Below, in pieces: positions 34,929-43,394 of a stretch of DNA of 64,000 nt. Made by a program: the position numbers and the translations under genes. Position 1 is the first letter of the stretch. Each line of letters opens with the position of its first letter. Under the pieces are notes generated by a model. That model was not told the origin of the DNA. It searched no databases and saw only the letters and a program-made list of their open reading frames with translations. This DNA comes from Bradyrhizobium campsiandrae (GTDB taxonomy: Bacteria > Pseudomonadota > Alphaproteobacteria > Rhizobiales > Xanthobacteraceae): positions 172,902 through 236,901 of the forward strand of contig NZ_JAANIH010000003.1 in the NCBI RefSeq assembly GCF_014529705.1, written 5' to 3'.

Positions 34929-37328
34929 ATGGCCACCGAACAGATGAACAACTCACAGACGAATTCCCAGAGCAGCTCAGACGTGAAGATCCCCGAAGAC
35001 GCACTGATCATCATTCCCGTGCGCGAGATGGTGCTGTTCCCCGGCGCCATTGCGCCAATCGCGATCGCGCGGCCGAAGTCCGTCGCCGCCGCGCAGCAGG
35101 CGCTGCGCGAGCAGCGGCCGATCGGCATCGTCCTGCAGCGCAGCCCCGAGATCGACGAGCCGGGTCCGGACGATCTCTACCGGGTCGCGACCATCGCCAA
35201 CATCGTGCGCTACCTCACCGCACCCGACGGCACCCATCACATCGTCTGCCAGGGCGTGCAGCGCGCGCGCATCCTCGACTTCCTGCCGGGGACGCCGTTC
35301 CCGGCTGCACGGATCCAGCAAATTCCGGAGCCGACCACGAATTCGCCCGAGATCGAGGCGCGTGCGCTGAATTTGCAGCGCCAGGCGATCGAGGCGATCG
35401 AGCTGCTGCCGCAGGCGCCGCCCGAGCTGGTGGCGATGTTCCAGAGCACGACCGCGCCCGGCGCGCTGGCGGACCTGGCGACCTCGTTCATGGACATCAA
35501 GCCGTCCGACAAGCAGGAGGTGCTGGAGACCATCGACCTCGCCCTGCGCGTCGAGAAGGTGTCCAAGCACCTGGCCGAGCGGCTGGAGGTGCTGCGCATC
35601 TCCAACGAGATCGGCCAGAAGACCAAGGCCTCTTTCGACGAGCGGCAGCGCGAGGCGATCCTGCGCGAGCAGATGGCGACGATTCAGCGTCAGCTGGGCG
35701 AAGGCGACGGCAAGGCCGCGGAGGTCGCCGAGCTGACGGCTGCGATCGCCAAGGCCAACATGCCGCCGGAAGCGGAGGCGCATGCCAAGAAGGAGCTGCG
35801 CCGCTACGAGCGCATGCCGGAGGCTGCCGGTGAATCCGGCATGGTGCGCACCTACCTCGACTGGCTGATCGAGCTGCCCTGGGCGCTGCCCGCGGAGAAG
35901 CCGATCGACATCAAGGAGGCGCGGCGCATCCTGGACGCCGATCATTTCGGGCTGGAGAAGATCAAGAGCCGGATCATCGAATATCTGGCGGTGCGCAAGC
36001 TGGCGCCGCAGGGCAAGGCCCCGATCCTGTGCTTCGTCGGCCCGCCCGGCGTCGGCAAGACTTCGCTCGGTCAATCCATCGCGCGCGCGATGGATCGCCC
36101 CTTCGTGCGCGTCAGCTTGGGCGGCGTGCATGACGAGGCCGAGATCCGCGGGCACCGGCGCACCTATATCGGGGCGCTGCCCGGCAACATCATCCAGGGC
36201 ATCAAGAAGGCAGGCAGCCGCAACTGCGTCATGATGCTGGACGAGATCGACAAGATGGGCCGTGGCGTGCAGGGCGATCCTTCCGCCGCGATGCTGGAGG
36301 TGCTCGACCCCGAGCAGAACGGGACGTTCCGAGACAATTACCTGGGCGTGCCCTTCGACCTGTCGCGCGTGGTGTTCATCGCGACCGCCAACATGCTGGA
36401 CCAGATCCCCGGTCCGCTGCTGGACCGCATGGAGCTGATCAGCCTCGCCGGTTACACCGAGGATGAGAAGCTGGAGATCGCGCGGCGCTACCTGGTGCGG
36501 CGGCAGCTGGAGGCCAATGGCCTGACGGCCGAGCAGGCCGAGATCGAGCCGGAGGCGCTGAAGCTGGTGGTCAAGGGTTACACCCGCGAGGCCGGCGTGC
36601 GTAACCTCGAGCGCGAAATCGGCAAGGTGTTCCGCCATGCCGCGGTGCAGGTCGCCGAGGGCTCCGCTGCCAAGGTCGTGGTGACGACCAAGGACATCGC
36701 CACCATCCTGGGCCAGCCGCGTTTCGAAGGCGAGATCGCGCAGCGCACCAGCATTCCGGGCGTGGCCACCGGCCTTGCCTGGACTCCCGTTGGCGGCGAC
36801 ATCCTGTTCATCGAGGCCTCGCGCGTGCCCGGCAAGGGCGGCATGATCCTGACCGGCCAACTCGGCGACGTCATGCGCGAGAGCGTCCAGGCGGCGCTGA
36901 CGCTGGTGAAGAGCAGAGCGGCCCAGCTCGGCATCGATCCGACGGTGTTCGAGAAGAGCGACATCCACGTTCACGTCCCGGCGGGCGCAACCCCGAAGGA
37001 CGGACCGAGCGCGGGTGTGGCGATGTTCACGGCGCTGACGTCACTGCTCACCAATCGCACCGTGAGGAGCGACACGGCGATGACCGGCGAGATCTCGCTG
37101 CGCGGGCTGGTGCTGCCGGTCGGCGGCATCAAGGAGAAGGTGGTGGCCGCGGCCGCCGCCGGACTGAAGCGGGTGATGCTGCCGGCGCGCAACAAGCGGG
37201 ACTATGACGACATCCCGAAGAGCGCGCGGGACAACCTCGAATTCATCTGGCTGGAGCGCGTCGACGAGGCCATCGCCGCCGTGCTCGAGCCGGCCGAGGC
37301 TCAAGCGAAGGTCGAAGCGGCGGAGTGA
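34929..37328 (+). CDS. lon: ATP-dependent Lon protease
   Basis: A 799-residue cytoplasmic AAA+ protease of normal Lon length. The N-terminal substrate domain starts near DALIIIPVREMVLFPGAIAP. Walker A is GPPGVGKT (about residue 372) and Walker B MMLDEID. The catalytic dyad is Ser about 694 (in PKDGPSAG) and Lys about 735 (in GGIKEKV). It follows hsp20 by eight bases and precedes a 51-residue ORF by four, so the three form one unit. Bradyrhizobia usually have a housekeeping lon next to clpX and hupB; this copy with hsp20 may be a second, stress-linked Lon. Confidence 0.95.
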   Translation: MATEQMNNSQTNSQSSSDVKIPEDALIIIPVREMVLFPGAIAPIAIARPKSVAAAQQALREQRPIGIVLQRSPEIDEPGPDDLYRVATIANIVRYLTAPDGTHHIVCQGVQRARILDFLPGTPFPAARIQQIPEPTTNSPEIEARALNLQRQAIEAIELLPQAPPELVAMFQSTTAPGALADLATSFMDIKPSDKQEVLETIDLALRVEKVSKHLAERLEVLRISNEIGQKTKASFDERQREAILREQMATIQRQLGEGDGKAAEVAELTAAIAKANMPPEAEAHAKKELRRYERMPEAAGESGMVRTYLDWLIELPWALPAEKPIDIKEARRILDADHFGLEKIKSRIIEYLAVRKLAPQGKAPILCFVGPPGVGKTSLGQSIARAMDRPFVRVSLGGVHDEAEIRGHRRTYIGALPGNIIQGIKKAGSRNCVMMLDEIDKMGRGVQGDPSAAMLEVLDPEQNGTFRDNYLGVPFDLSRVVFIATANMLDQIPGPLLDRMELISLAGYTEDEKLEIARRYLVRRQLEANGLTAEQAEIEPEALKLVVKGYTREAGVRNLEREIGKVFRHAAVQVAEGSAAKVVVTTKDIATILGQPRFEGEIAQRTSIPGVATGLAWTPVGGDILFIEASRVPGKGGMILTGQLGDVMRESVQAALTLVKSRAAQLGIDPTVFEKSDIHVHVPAGATPKDGPSAGVAMFTALTSLLTNRTVRSDTAMTGEISLRGLVLPVGGIKEKVVAAAAAGLKRVMLPARNKRDYDDIPKSARDNLEFIWLERVDEAIAAVLEPAEAQAKVEAAE

Positions 37329-37332
37329 TACG

Positions 37333-37488
37333 ATGAAGAAACTGCTGGAAGAGGCGAAGCGATTGCGGAAAACACAGCGGCTGCGCCAGCTGCTCGGTCG
37401 TGCCGTCGACCGGGTGCGCGATGCGCTCGCAGGACCGGAGCCGCGGCTTCAGCCGGTCCCGGTCCGGGTGAAGCGCCGCAAGGGCTGA
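37333..37488 (+). CDS. small basic hypothetical protein downstream of lon
   Basis: A 51-residue, strongly basic helical protein starting MKKLLEEAKRLRKTQRLRQL and ending in Arg/Lys-rich VRVKRRKG. It begins four bases after the lon stop, with lon's own tail serving as ribosome-binding region. A terminator hairpin follows. No family recognised; it might be a Lon adaptor or a nucleic-acid-binding peptide. Confidence 0.55.
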   Translation: MKKLLEEAKRLRKTQRLRQLLGRAVDRVRDALAGPEPRLQPVPVRVKRRKG

Positions 37489-37522
37489 TCCCCTCCGTAT
37501 CGACCCCTGCGTCACTCAAGAC

Positions 37523-37551
37523 AAAGGCCCCCTCTCGTCGAGGGGGCCTTT
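37523..37551. terminator. strong bidirectional terminator
   Basis: AAAGGCCCCCTC and GAGGGGGCCTTT form a perfect 12-base stem with a five-base loop (TCGTC). The A and T edges make it work in both directions. It separates the lon unit from the convergent HU gene. Confidence 0.85.
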
Positions 37552-37557
37552 GCGTTA

Positions 37558-37860
37558 TCAGGCCACGGCGTCCTTGGCGGCCTTGACCGGGCGGGCGCGG
37601 ACGATCTTCCGGGCCGGCTTGGCCTTGAACATCATCTCTTCGCCCGTGAACGGGTTGGTGCCCTTGCGCGCCTTGGTCGCGGGCTTCTTGATGACCACGA
37701 ACTTGGCGAAGCCCGGCACCAGGAACAGGCCGTTCTTCTTCAGCTCCTTGTGGCCGACGTCGGTCAGCGTCTCGATCACGCTCTTGACGTCGCGCTTGGA
37801 AAGCTCGGTGCTGGTCGCGATCTTTTCGATCAGCTGCGATTTGGAAAGTTGGGCTGGCAT
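37558..37860 (-). CDS. HU-family DNA-binding protein
   Basis: A 100-residue nucleoid protein. The HU fold is clear: SKSQLIEKIATSTELSKRDV (dimer helices), LVPGFAKFVVIKKPA and the DNA-wrapping arm with KARKGTNPFTGEEMMFKAKP. A short Lys/Ala-rich C-terminal extension (KIVRARPVKAAKDAVA) is typical of alphaproteobacterial variants. A GAGGAGA ribosome-binding site precedes the ATG. It bends and compacts DNA; the position next to lon recalls the lon-hupB neighbourhood, but in the opposite direction. Confidence 0.93.
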   Translation of the reverse strand: MPAQLSKSQLIEKIATSTELSKRDVKSVIETLTDVGHKELKKNGLFLVPGFAKFVVIKKPATKARKGTNPFTGEEMMFKAKPARKIVRARPVKAAKDAVA

Positions 37861-38194
37861 CGTGTCTCCTCTGATTCGTTGCCGGTTGCATACTAGACCA
37901 ACCGGCGAAGGCCTCTAGCCTTCTGCACAGTTTTGTCGCGGTTTTACGGGCTTTTTTGGCCCCCTGTGACAAAAACCCCTGCATTTTAGCCGCTTCCGGA
38001 GCGGAAGGCGCCTCGCGCAACGGTTTTTGCCTTGTTTCAAAGGCCCGCAAGCAACCTTGCTAAAGCTGATTCGCAGCTTTCGACAAGCGAGGACCGGCCT
38101 CTTTGTGAGAGGAGACGCGCGATTCACCCTGAAAAATAAGGCTGTATCGTCACTCCGCGACGTTTCGCCCTGCTTTTTACGGGGCCACGGCGGC
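37861..38194. other. intergenic region upstream of the HU gene
   Basis: About 330 bases holding the HU leader and promoter. It contains A/T-tracts near 37950 (CGGGCTTTTTTGGCC), possibly the termination site for the thiolase transcript entering from the right. No gene seen. Confidence 0.35.
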
Positions 38195-39427
38195 CTAAAC
38201 GCGCTCGATGATGATGGCCGGAGCCATGCCGCCGGCGGCGCACATGGTGACGAGACCGCGCTTGAGGTCGCGCCGTTCGAGTTCGTCGAGCACCGTGCCG
38301 ATCAGGATCGAGCCAGTGGCTCCGATGGGATGACCGAGCGCGATCGAGCCGCCATTGACGTTGACCTTGGTGCGGTCGAGCTTGAGGTCGCGGATATATT
38401 TTTCCGCAACCACCGCAAAGGCTTCGTTGATCTCGAACAGGTCGATGTCGTCGACGGTGAGCCCCGCCTTCGCCAACACCTTGCGCGTCGCCGGCACCGG
38501 CGCGTTCAGCATCAGGGTCGGGGAATCCCCCATATTCGCCATGGCGACCACGCGGGCGCGGGCTTTAAGGCCATGCGCCTTTGCGTAGGCGGGCGAGGCC
38601 AAAAGGATCGCAGCGGCGCCGTCGACGACGCCCGACGAATTGCCGGCGTGGTGGACGAAGTCGATGTCGAGATCGGGATATTTCTGCAGGATCAGGCCGC
38701 GATAGGTCGTGCCCTTGTCGTCCAGCGCATAGTCGGCGATCGCGGGAAATGCGGGCTTCAGGCTGCTGAGACCTTCCATCGTGGTCTGCGGCCGCGGATA
38801 TTCTTCGTGGTCGAGCGCGAGGCTGCCGTCCTGGCGATAGACGGGCACGAGGCTCTTCTTGAAATGACCGCCGGCAATCGCCTGCGCGGCGCGCTTCTGG
38901 CTTTCCAGCCCGAGTGCATCGACGTCCCGACGCGTGATGCCTTCCATGGTCGCGATCGCGTCGGCGCAGACGCCCTGATGCGATTGCGGATGCCGGGCGC
39001 GAAGCCGCAGATTGCCTGAATCCATCATCATCGGACCGCCGCCGCGGCGCCCTTCCATCGACATCATCTCGCAGCCGCCGGCGATGACGAGATCTTCCGC
39101 GCCCGCCATGATCGAAGATGCCGCCATGTTGACGCTGGTGATGCCGGAACCGCAAAAGCGATCCAGCGTCACGGCGCTGGCGCGTACGTCATAGCCGGCA
39201 TCGAGCGCCGACATGCGGCCGAGGTCGCCGCTCTGCGTCGCGACCTGCGCGCTGCAGCCCCAGACGATATCATCGACATCGGCGGTGTTGATGCCGGTGC
39301 GATCGGCCAGCGCGCGCAGCACGGTGGCACCTAACTGCTGCGGATGAATGCCTGAGAGGGCCCCCTTGCCGGCCTTGCCGACACCGCGCGGGGTGCGGCA
39401 GGCATCGATGATCAGCGCGTCGGTCAT
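38195..39427 (-). CDS. acetyl-CoA C-acyltransferase (thiolase)
   Basis: A 410-residue cytoplasmic thiolase. Catalytic residues are visible: the acyl-accepting Cys in LDRFCGSGITSV (about residue 90), His in SIALGHPIGATG and the second Cys in VTMCAAGGMAPA. NEAF (INEAFAVVAEKY) completes the pocket. This is the FadA/acyl-CoA beta-ketothiolase type; degradative and biosynthetic (PhaA-like) roles cannot be split by sequence alone. No acyl-CoA dehydrogenase or hydratase gene is adjacent, so the pathway is open. Confidence 0.93.
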   Translation of the reverse strand: MTDALIIDACRTPRGVGKAGKGALSGIHPQQLGATVLRALADRTGINTADVDDIVWGCSAQVATQSGDLGRMSALDAGYDVRASAVTLDRFCGSGITSVNMAASSIMAGAEDLVIAGGCEMMSMEGRRGGGPMMMDSGNLRLRARHPQSHQGVCADAIATMEGITRRDVDALGLESQKRAAQAIAGGHFKKSLVPVYRQDGSLALDHEEYPRPQTTMEGLSSLKPAFPAIADYALDDKGTTYRGLILQKYPDLDIDFVHHAGNSSGVVDGAAAILLASPAYAKAHGLKARARVVAMANMGDSPTLMLNAPVPATRKVLAKAGLTVDDIDLFEINEAFAVVAEKYIRDLKLDRTKVNVNGGSIALGHPIGATGSILIGTVLDELERRDLKRGLVTMCAAGGMAPAIIIERV

Positions 39428-39570
39428 GGGCGTCGTCCTCTTGTTATGTAGGTTGAGGATGGTTTTGAATCAGGGGGAGAGTGGAGTCAATGCGCGGCGA
39501 TTGCGCCTCTCGCCCGCATTTTCCACGCCACGAAAGCACCCGCCACGTCACGGCCGGGCTTGAGGTCCTG

Positions 39571-41031
39571 TCACGCCCCTGCCGCGTTCTTCGCGATGAC
39601 GTTGCGATAGAAGCTCGCGCTGAGCTTAGCGGTGCGCACCTGCGTGTCGAAATTGACGTGGTAGAGCCCGAAGCGCTTGTTGAGCCCGAACACCCATTCG
39701 AAATTGTCCATCAGGCTCCAGAGGAAATAGCCGCGCACCGGAACGCTTTCTGCGGTGGCACGCTCGAGCTGGGCCAGATAGTTGCGCAGGTACATGATGC
39801 GATCGGTGTCGTAGATCTTGCCGTCCTGCGTCACCTGGTCTTCGCCGGACGTGCCGTTCTCGCTGATATAGATCGCATTCGTCTTCCAGATCCTGGCCGC
39901 CAGCTTCGGCACCCAGTAGATCGTCTCGGGGCCGACGCGCAACCAGTCCGAATTCATGTGCGGAAACGATTTCGGGATCGGCAATGGCATGAAGCCCGCG
40001 CCCTGGTCGGACGCGACGATGTAGTGCTGCGGTGCGTAGATGTTCAGGCCGAGGAAATCGACCGGCGAGCCGATGATCTTCAATTCCGCGTCGGTGTATT
40101 TCGGCGCGTCGGGGCCGGCATATTTCAGGAATGCGTCGGTGTAGCGGCCCGTCATGATGACGTTGAGATAGCCGGCATTCAATTCCCGCAATGCGATCTC
40201 GGCGGCGCGAACGTTCTCGGGCGTATCGATCGCGGGAATGCAGGCATCGATGTTCTCGGCAGGTCCGACGCGCGTGCCAGGACGGCCGTGGGCGCGCACG
40301 GCCTGCACCGCGAGTCCGTGCGCGAGTGCGCTGTTGTGCCTGATCTGGTTGACCTCGGCCTGCGGCAAGGTCAGGCCCGGCGCATCGATGCCGATGCCGT
40401 AGCCGAAATAGACGAAACGACCGCTCTCGTTCAGCGTGAAGACGTTCTTGACGCGATCGGTCAGGTGCTCGGCGACATAGGCCGAATAGTCGCCGAAGAT
40501 CTTGCAGGTCTCGGTCGAGCGCCAGCCGCCAAAGCGGTCCTGCAGCGATTGCGGCAGGTCCCAATGGTAGAGCGTCAGCCATGGCTCGATGCCGTTCTTC
40601 AGGAGCTCGTCGACCAGGCGATTGTAGAAGTCGAGCCCCTTCGGGTTCGGCTTGCCGTCCCCTTCGGGAAACACCCGCGGCCATGCCACCGAGAAGCGAT
40701 AGGCCTTGCAGCCGAGCTCCTTGATCAGCGCGATGTCTTCCTTGTAGCGATGATAGTGTTCATTGGCGCGATCGCCGGTGCTGCCATCCTCGATCTTGCC
40801 GGGGATGCGCACGAACTTGTCCCAGATCGAGGCCCCTCGCCCGTCCTCGTTGACCGAACCCTCGACCTGATAGGACGACGTTGCCGTGCCCCAGACAAAG
40901 CCCGCCGGAAAGCCGGCGGCGCGCGGCGCCGCCGCGGGCCTGGCCTCGGCAGCCTCAAGGGGGCCCGTCATTCCGGCTGCGGAAACCCCCGCGATTTTCG
41001 CGAACTGGCGACGCGAGAGCTTGTCCGGCAT
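39571..41031 (-). CDS. exported GH1 beta-glucosidase
   Basis: A 486-residue glycoside hydrolase of family 1 with an N-terminal twin-arginine signal (LSRRQFAKIAGVSAAGM), so it is folded before export to the periplasm. Substrate and catalytic blocks are GFVWGTATSSYQVEGS, TLYHWDLPQSLQ, acid/base Glu in FTLNESGRF (TLNES where TxNEP is usual), and nucleophile Glu in YISENGTSG. ATG 41031 is chosen because it puts the RR motif at position 6-7. It likely cleaves beta-glucosides of plant origin. A Ser for Pro after the acid/base Glu is the main oddity. Confidence 0.92.
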   Translation of the reverse strand: MPDKLSRRQFAKIAGVSAAGMTGPLEAAEARPAAAPRAAGFPAGFVWGTATSSYQVEGSVNEDGRGASIWDKFVRIPGKIEDGSTGDRANEHYHRYKEDIALIKELGCKAYRFSVAWPRVFPEGDGKPNPKGLDFYNRLVDELLKNGIEPWLTLYHWDLPQSLQDRFGGWRSTETCKIFGDYSAYVAEHLTDRVKNVFTLNESGRFVYFGYGIGIDAPGLTLPQAEVNQIRHNSALAHGLAVQAVRAHGRPGTRVGPAENIDACIPAIDTPENVRAAEIALRELNAGYLNVIMTGRYTDAFLKYAGPDAPKYTDAELKIIGSPVDFLGLNIYAPQHYIVASDQGAGFMPLPIPKSFPHMNSDWLRVGPETIYWVPKLAARIWKTNAIYISENGTSGEDQVTQDGKIYDTDRIMYLRNYLAQLERATAESVPVRGYFLWSLMDNFEWVFGLNKRFGLYHVNFDTQVRTAKLSASFYRNVIAKNAAGA

Positions 41032-41184
41032 AGATGCTGCCCCGAGATTGATGACGCGGCGGCACAATGACGGGACGCAGGCCGTTTGAAAAGCGCCGGC
41101 ACTGACGGTCAAGGATACGGAATTGCGCGGCTCGGGGTGCGACATGTCGATGCAGGCGATGCGGCGGCCGTCAGGCCCCAGCGA

Positions 41185-41592
41185 TCACCGCGAGCGTTTC
41201 GGCAGCTTTGGAAGCTTGCCGGGATCGAACGCCGGGATCGGTTCGCTTCGTTCGGCTGCAGCCGCCGGCTGTTCCGTCAGAATGAGCGTTCCCTCCAGGA
41301 CGACGCCGCGTGCCTGCCCCGATGTCGCCGTGTAGGTCGCGATCTTGCCGCGGCACGTCCCCTCGATGTCAAGCGTGAGCTCATCATAGACTCCGAAGAC
41401 CGTGACACGTCCATCGGTATGACGCTTCGTCGACACCGTCGCCGTAAAGCGGTCACCATCGACCTTGCAGGAGCCGTGATACGTCATCAGGCTGTCGCGG
41501 CCCCAGATCTGGCCGTCAGCGACATGGACGATGCCGGTGCCTTGCTCGAGCGGCGTCTTGTACCACGCCGCGTAGGTACCGTCCTTCAGCAT
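41185..41592 (-). CDS. small cytoplasmic protein, possibly GrlR-like
   Basis: A 135-residue protein starting MLKDGTYAAWYKTPLEQGTG, with blocks GQIWGRDSLMTYHGSCKVDG and DELTLDIEGTCRGKIATYTA. The pattern of an eight-stranded beta-barrel with alternating turns resembles GrlR-like proteins found in many rhizobia, whose role outside enteropathogenic bacteria is unknown. The C-terminal 25 residues are Ala/Pro/Lys-rich. ATG 41592 is preceded by GGGGAG. Family assignment is tentative. Confidence 0.65.
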   Translation of the reverse strand: MLKDGTYAAWYKTPLEQGTGIVHVADGQIWGRDSLMTYHGSCKVDGDRFTATVSTKRHTDGRVTVFGVYDELTLDIEGTCRGKIATYTATSGQARGVVLEGTLILTEQPAAAAERSEPIPAFDPGKLPKLPKRSR

Positions 41593-42144
41593 GGGAGCAG
41601 TCTCCCCTGGTCTTCCCGCGCCAATCATCCACACGATCAGGGCTAAGGAATCGTTAATCGCACGATCCGGGTCATTCCGGTGCCCCTCGGCTGCTCCAGG
41701 TGCTGCAGAACCGGGGTGGAGTGAGCAAAACCAACAACAACCCCATGCACAGTAGCCGGGGACAGCGAGATCAGGGACTTGAGGCGCAGCGTGGCCCGAA
41801 CCAGCCGTCCCCGCCCGCGAACGCGCCAGCCGGCGCCATTTTCTGAAAAACCGCAAATCGCTTGACCCGTCGGGCAAAACAGGTGCATGATGACATCATA
41901 GGGACTGTTGGGCCGGTCCCTCCTCCGTCGCTCCGTCTCGATATCCCAAAGCTTCGCACTGCCTCCCACGCGTGGGGCTACGAAGCTAAGCTCGGGCGTG
42001 TCCTCATCGACGTCGTCTCATTAACGCACCGCGGAAGTCTGCCATCTTCCGCGTGATCGACGGCTTGTGACCCGTGGCGGACCTGTGGGCGGCCAGTGGA
42101 GTTGTGCTCAACAAAGTGTCCCGGCATTCAGATGGAGCATAAGG
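41593..42144. repeat. gene-free region with dispersed-repeat sequence
   Basis: It contains TTGACCCGTCGGGCAAAACA (41862-41881), whose reverse complement I remember as a recurrent intergenic word in Bradyrhizobium, and the first TGACCCGTGGCGGAC copy at 42068-42082. A minus-strand frame of 108 codons (41643-41969) overlaps the repeat word and has no coding-like bias; it is not counted as a gene. Confidence 0.4.
42068..42082 (+). repeat. AGCGGAC-type repeat, copy 1
   Basis: TGACCCGTGGCGGAC, 63 bases upstream of the DUF1349 gene. It is the first of six same-strand copies spaced through 42.0-45.7 kb, each lying between genes. Confidence 0.55.
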
Positions 42145-42726
42145 ATGTTTGGCAAGTCTGACGGTGTTTGGTTAAACGAGCCGAGAAAGTGGTCCGAAAA
42201 GAACAACTATCTCGGGCTGGAAACAGACCAGGCGACCGATTTTTGGCGCGAAACTCATTACGGCCTTATCCGTGATAGCGGACATTTCCTCGCTTTTCAG
42301 GCCGGAGATGCGTTCACTGCCGAACTTCGCGTCCGAGGGAATTTCAAGGCGCTCTACGATCAAGCGGGCCTGATGGTGCGCATCGATGAACGTCGCTGGC
42401 TAAAGGCCGGGATTGAGTTTTCGGACGGGCGCGCCATGCTGTCGAGCGTGCTGACGACCGGGCAATCGGACTGGGCGACGGCTCCCTATGAGCACGATCC
42501 CAGTGACTTCCGATTGCGCGTCACGGTTGCGCATGGCGTCCTTCGTTTGCAGGCATCGAACGACGGAAAAATATGGCCTCTGATGCGACTTGCGCCCTTC
42601 GCCAAGAGCACCTGCTATCTCGTTGGACCTATGGCCTGCACGCCGGAGCGGTCCGGGCTGGAGGTCGCCTTTTCCGACTTCCGGCTGGCGCCGCCGCTTG
42701 GCAAGGAGCTTCATGATCTTGGATGA
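42145..42726 (+). CDS. DUF1349 domain protein (concanavalin-like fold)
   Basis: A 193-residue soluble protein. Blocks WLNEPRKWSEKNNYLGLETD, TDFWRETHYGLIRDSGHF and FKALYDQAGLMVRIDERRWL, followed by KAGIEFSDGRAMLSSVLTTG, are those of the DUF1349/enolase-regulator-like family with a lectin-type beta-sandwich. GGAG lies seven bases before ATG 42145; the open frame upstream is unsupported. The molecular role of the family is unclear (possibly carbohydrate-related). It lies between repeat copies 1 and 2. Confidence 0.82.
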   Translation: MFGKSDGVWLNEPRKWSEKNNYLGLETDQATDFWRETHYGLIRDSGHFLAFQAGDAFTAELRVRGNFKALYDQAGLMVRIDERRWLKAGIEFSDGRAMLSSVLTTGQSDWATAPYEHDPSDFRLRVTVAHGVLRLQASNDGKIWPLMRLAPFAKSTCYLVGPMACTPERSGLEVAFSDFRLAPPLGKELHDLG

Positions 42727-42748
42727 GGAGCACGGGCGAAAGAGGCTG

Positions 42749-42834
42749 ACGTCCGCTTCTGGCCCCCTAGCCGACGTGCAAGACGATGACCGGCAAGGAC
42801 CGCTTTTGACCCGTAGCGGACATTTCGGTCCGCT
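42749..42834 (+). repeat. AGCGGAC-type repeat, copy 2 with both ends
   Basis: The left end is ACGTCCGCTTCTGGCC (42749). The right part is TGACCCGTAGCGGAC (42807-42821), which continues into a perfect hairpin AGCGGAC-ATTTCG-GTCCGCT (42815-42834). The ends are roughly inverted relative to each other, like a miniature element. Confidence 0.6.
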
Positions 42835-42848
42835 GTTATTCTTTCCGA

Positions 42849-43241
42849 ATGGTAGGCGGCTGGGAAAAAGCTCGACGGATGGATTTGCGGCGCTCCACAG
42901 GCACGCGCGCCGATCCGCGTCCGCCTAAAGTTGTGCGCGGACCTGACTACCTCATAGCTCATGCCTGCTTCGAATGTCGGAAGTCGTGGAAGATGCAGGC
43001 GGACACGGACGCCGCTTGTCCGCACTGCGGCTCCTGTCTCCATCATATGGGACGGTCGTTCAAAGCTCCTAAGCGTTCCGACACCGAGCAATGGCAAAAG
43101 GTGGAAGCCCTCTGGGCAGCGGGCTTCCGCTTCCAGAGCTACCGAAGCCATCCTGACGCTGAACCATTGCCAGAACGATTGCGCGACGTTGATGATTTCA
43201 TACGCCGCAACCCAAAGCACCCGATGCGTATCGCGCGCTAA
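42849..43241 (+). CDS. zinc-ribbon-like hypothetical protein
   Basis: A 130-residue protein with two CxxC pairs, ACFECRKSW and ACPHCGSC, spaced like a zinc ribbon (about residues 40-62), followed by a helical region with the aromatic stretch LWAAGFRFQSYRSH. An internal ATG at 42879 (MDLRRSTGTRAD) is an equally plausible start. It probably binds zinc and perhaps nucleic acid or protein. It lies between repeat copies 2 and 3. Confidence 0.6.
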   Translation: MVGGWEKARRMDLRRSTGTRADPRPPKVVRGPDYLIAHACFECRKSWKMQADTDAACPHCGSCLHHMGRSFKAPKRSDTEQWQKVEALWAAGFRFQSYRSHPDAEPLPERLRDVDDFIRRNPKHPMRIAR

Positions 43242-43251
43242 TGTCCCCTGT

Positions 43252-43361
43252 TGGCCCATCGCTGCCGTTAGAGTGCATCACGGCGAGGTGTCCGGAGTTG
43301 AGCGTAAAGCGGAAGCGTCCGACCGCTGGTCAGAACGGCACTTTTGACCCATAGCGGAAAT
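43252..43361 (+). repeat. AGCGGAC-type repeat, copy 3 (long form)
   Basis: About 110 bases from GGCCCATCGCTGCCGTT to TGACCCATAGCGGAA (43345-43359). It aligns over its whole length, at about three-quarters identity by eye, with the copy at 45510-45618, including the central word GTAAAGCGGAAG. It covers the gap between two genes. Confidence 0.65.
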
Positions 43362-43394
43362 GTCAGTTACGACTACCGAACCCCAGCCTCAGGA

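Noticed and set aside
34977..36974. Long minus-strand frame opposite lon
   Set aside because: Antisense shadow; no ribosome-binding site or recognisable domain.
41643..41969. 108-codon minus-strand frame
   Set aside because: It overlaps a sequence word remembered as a dispersed Bradyrhizobium repeat and shows no coding bias.
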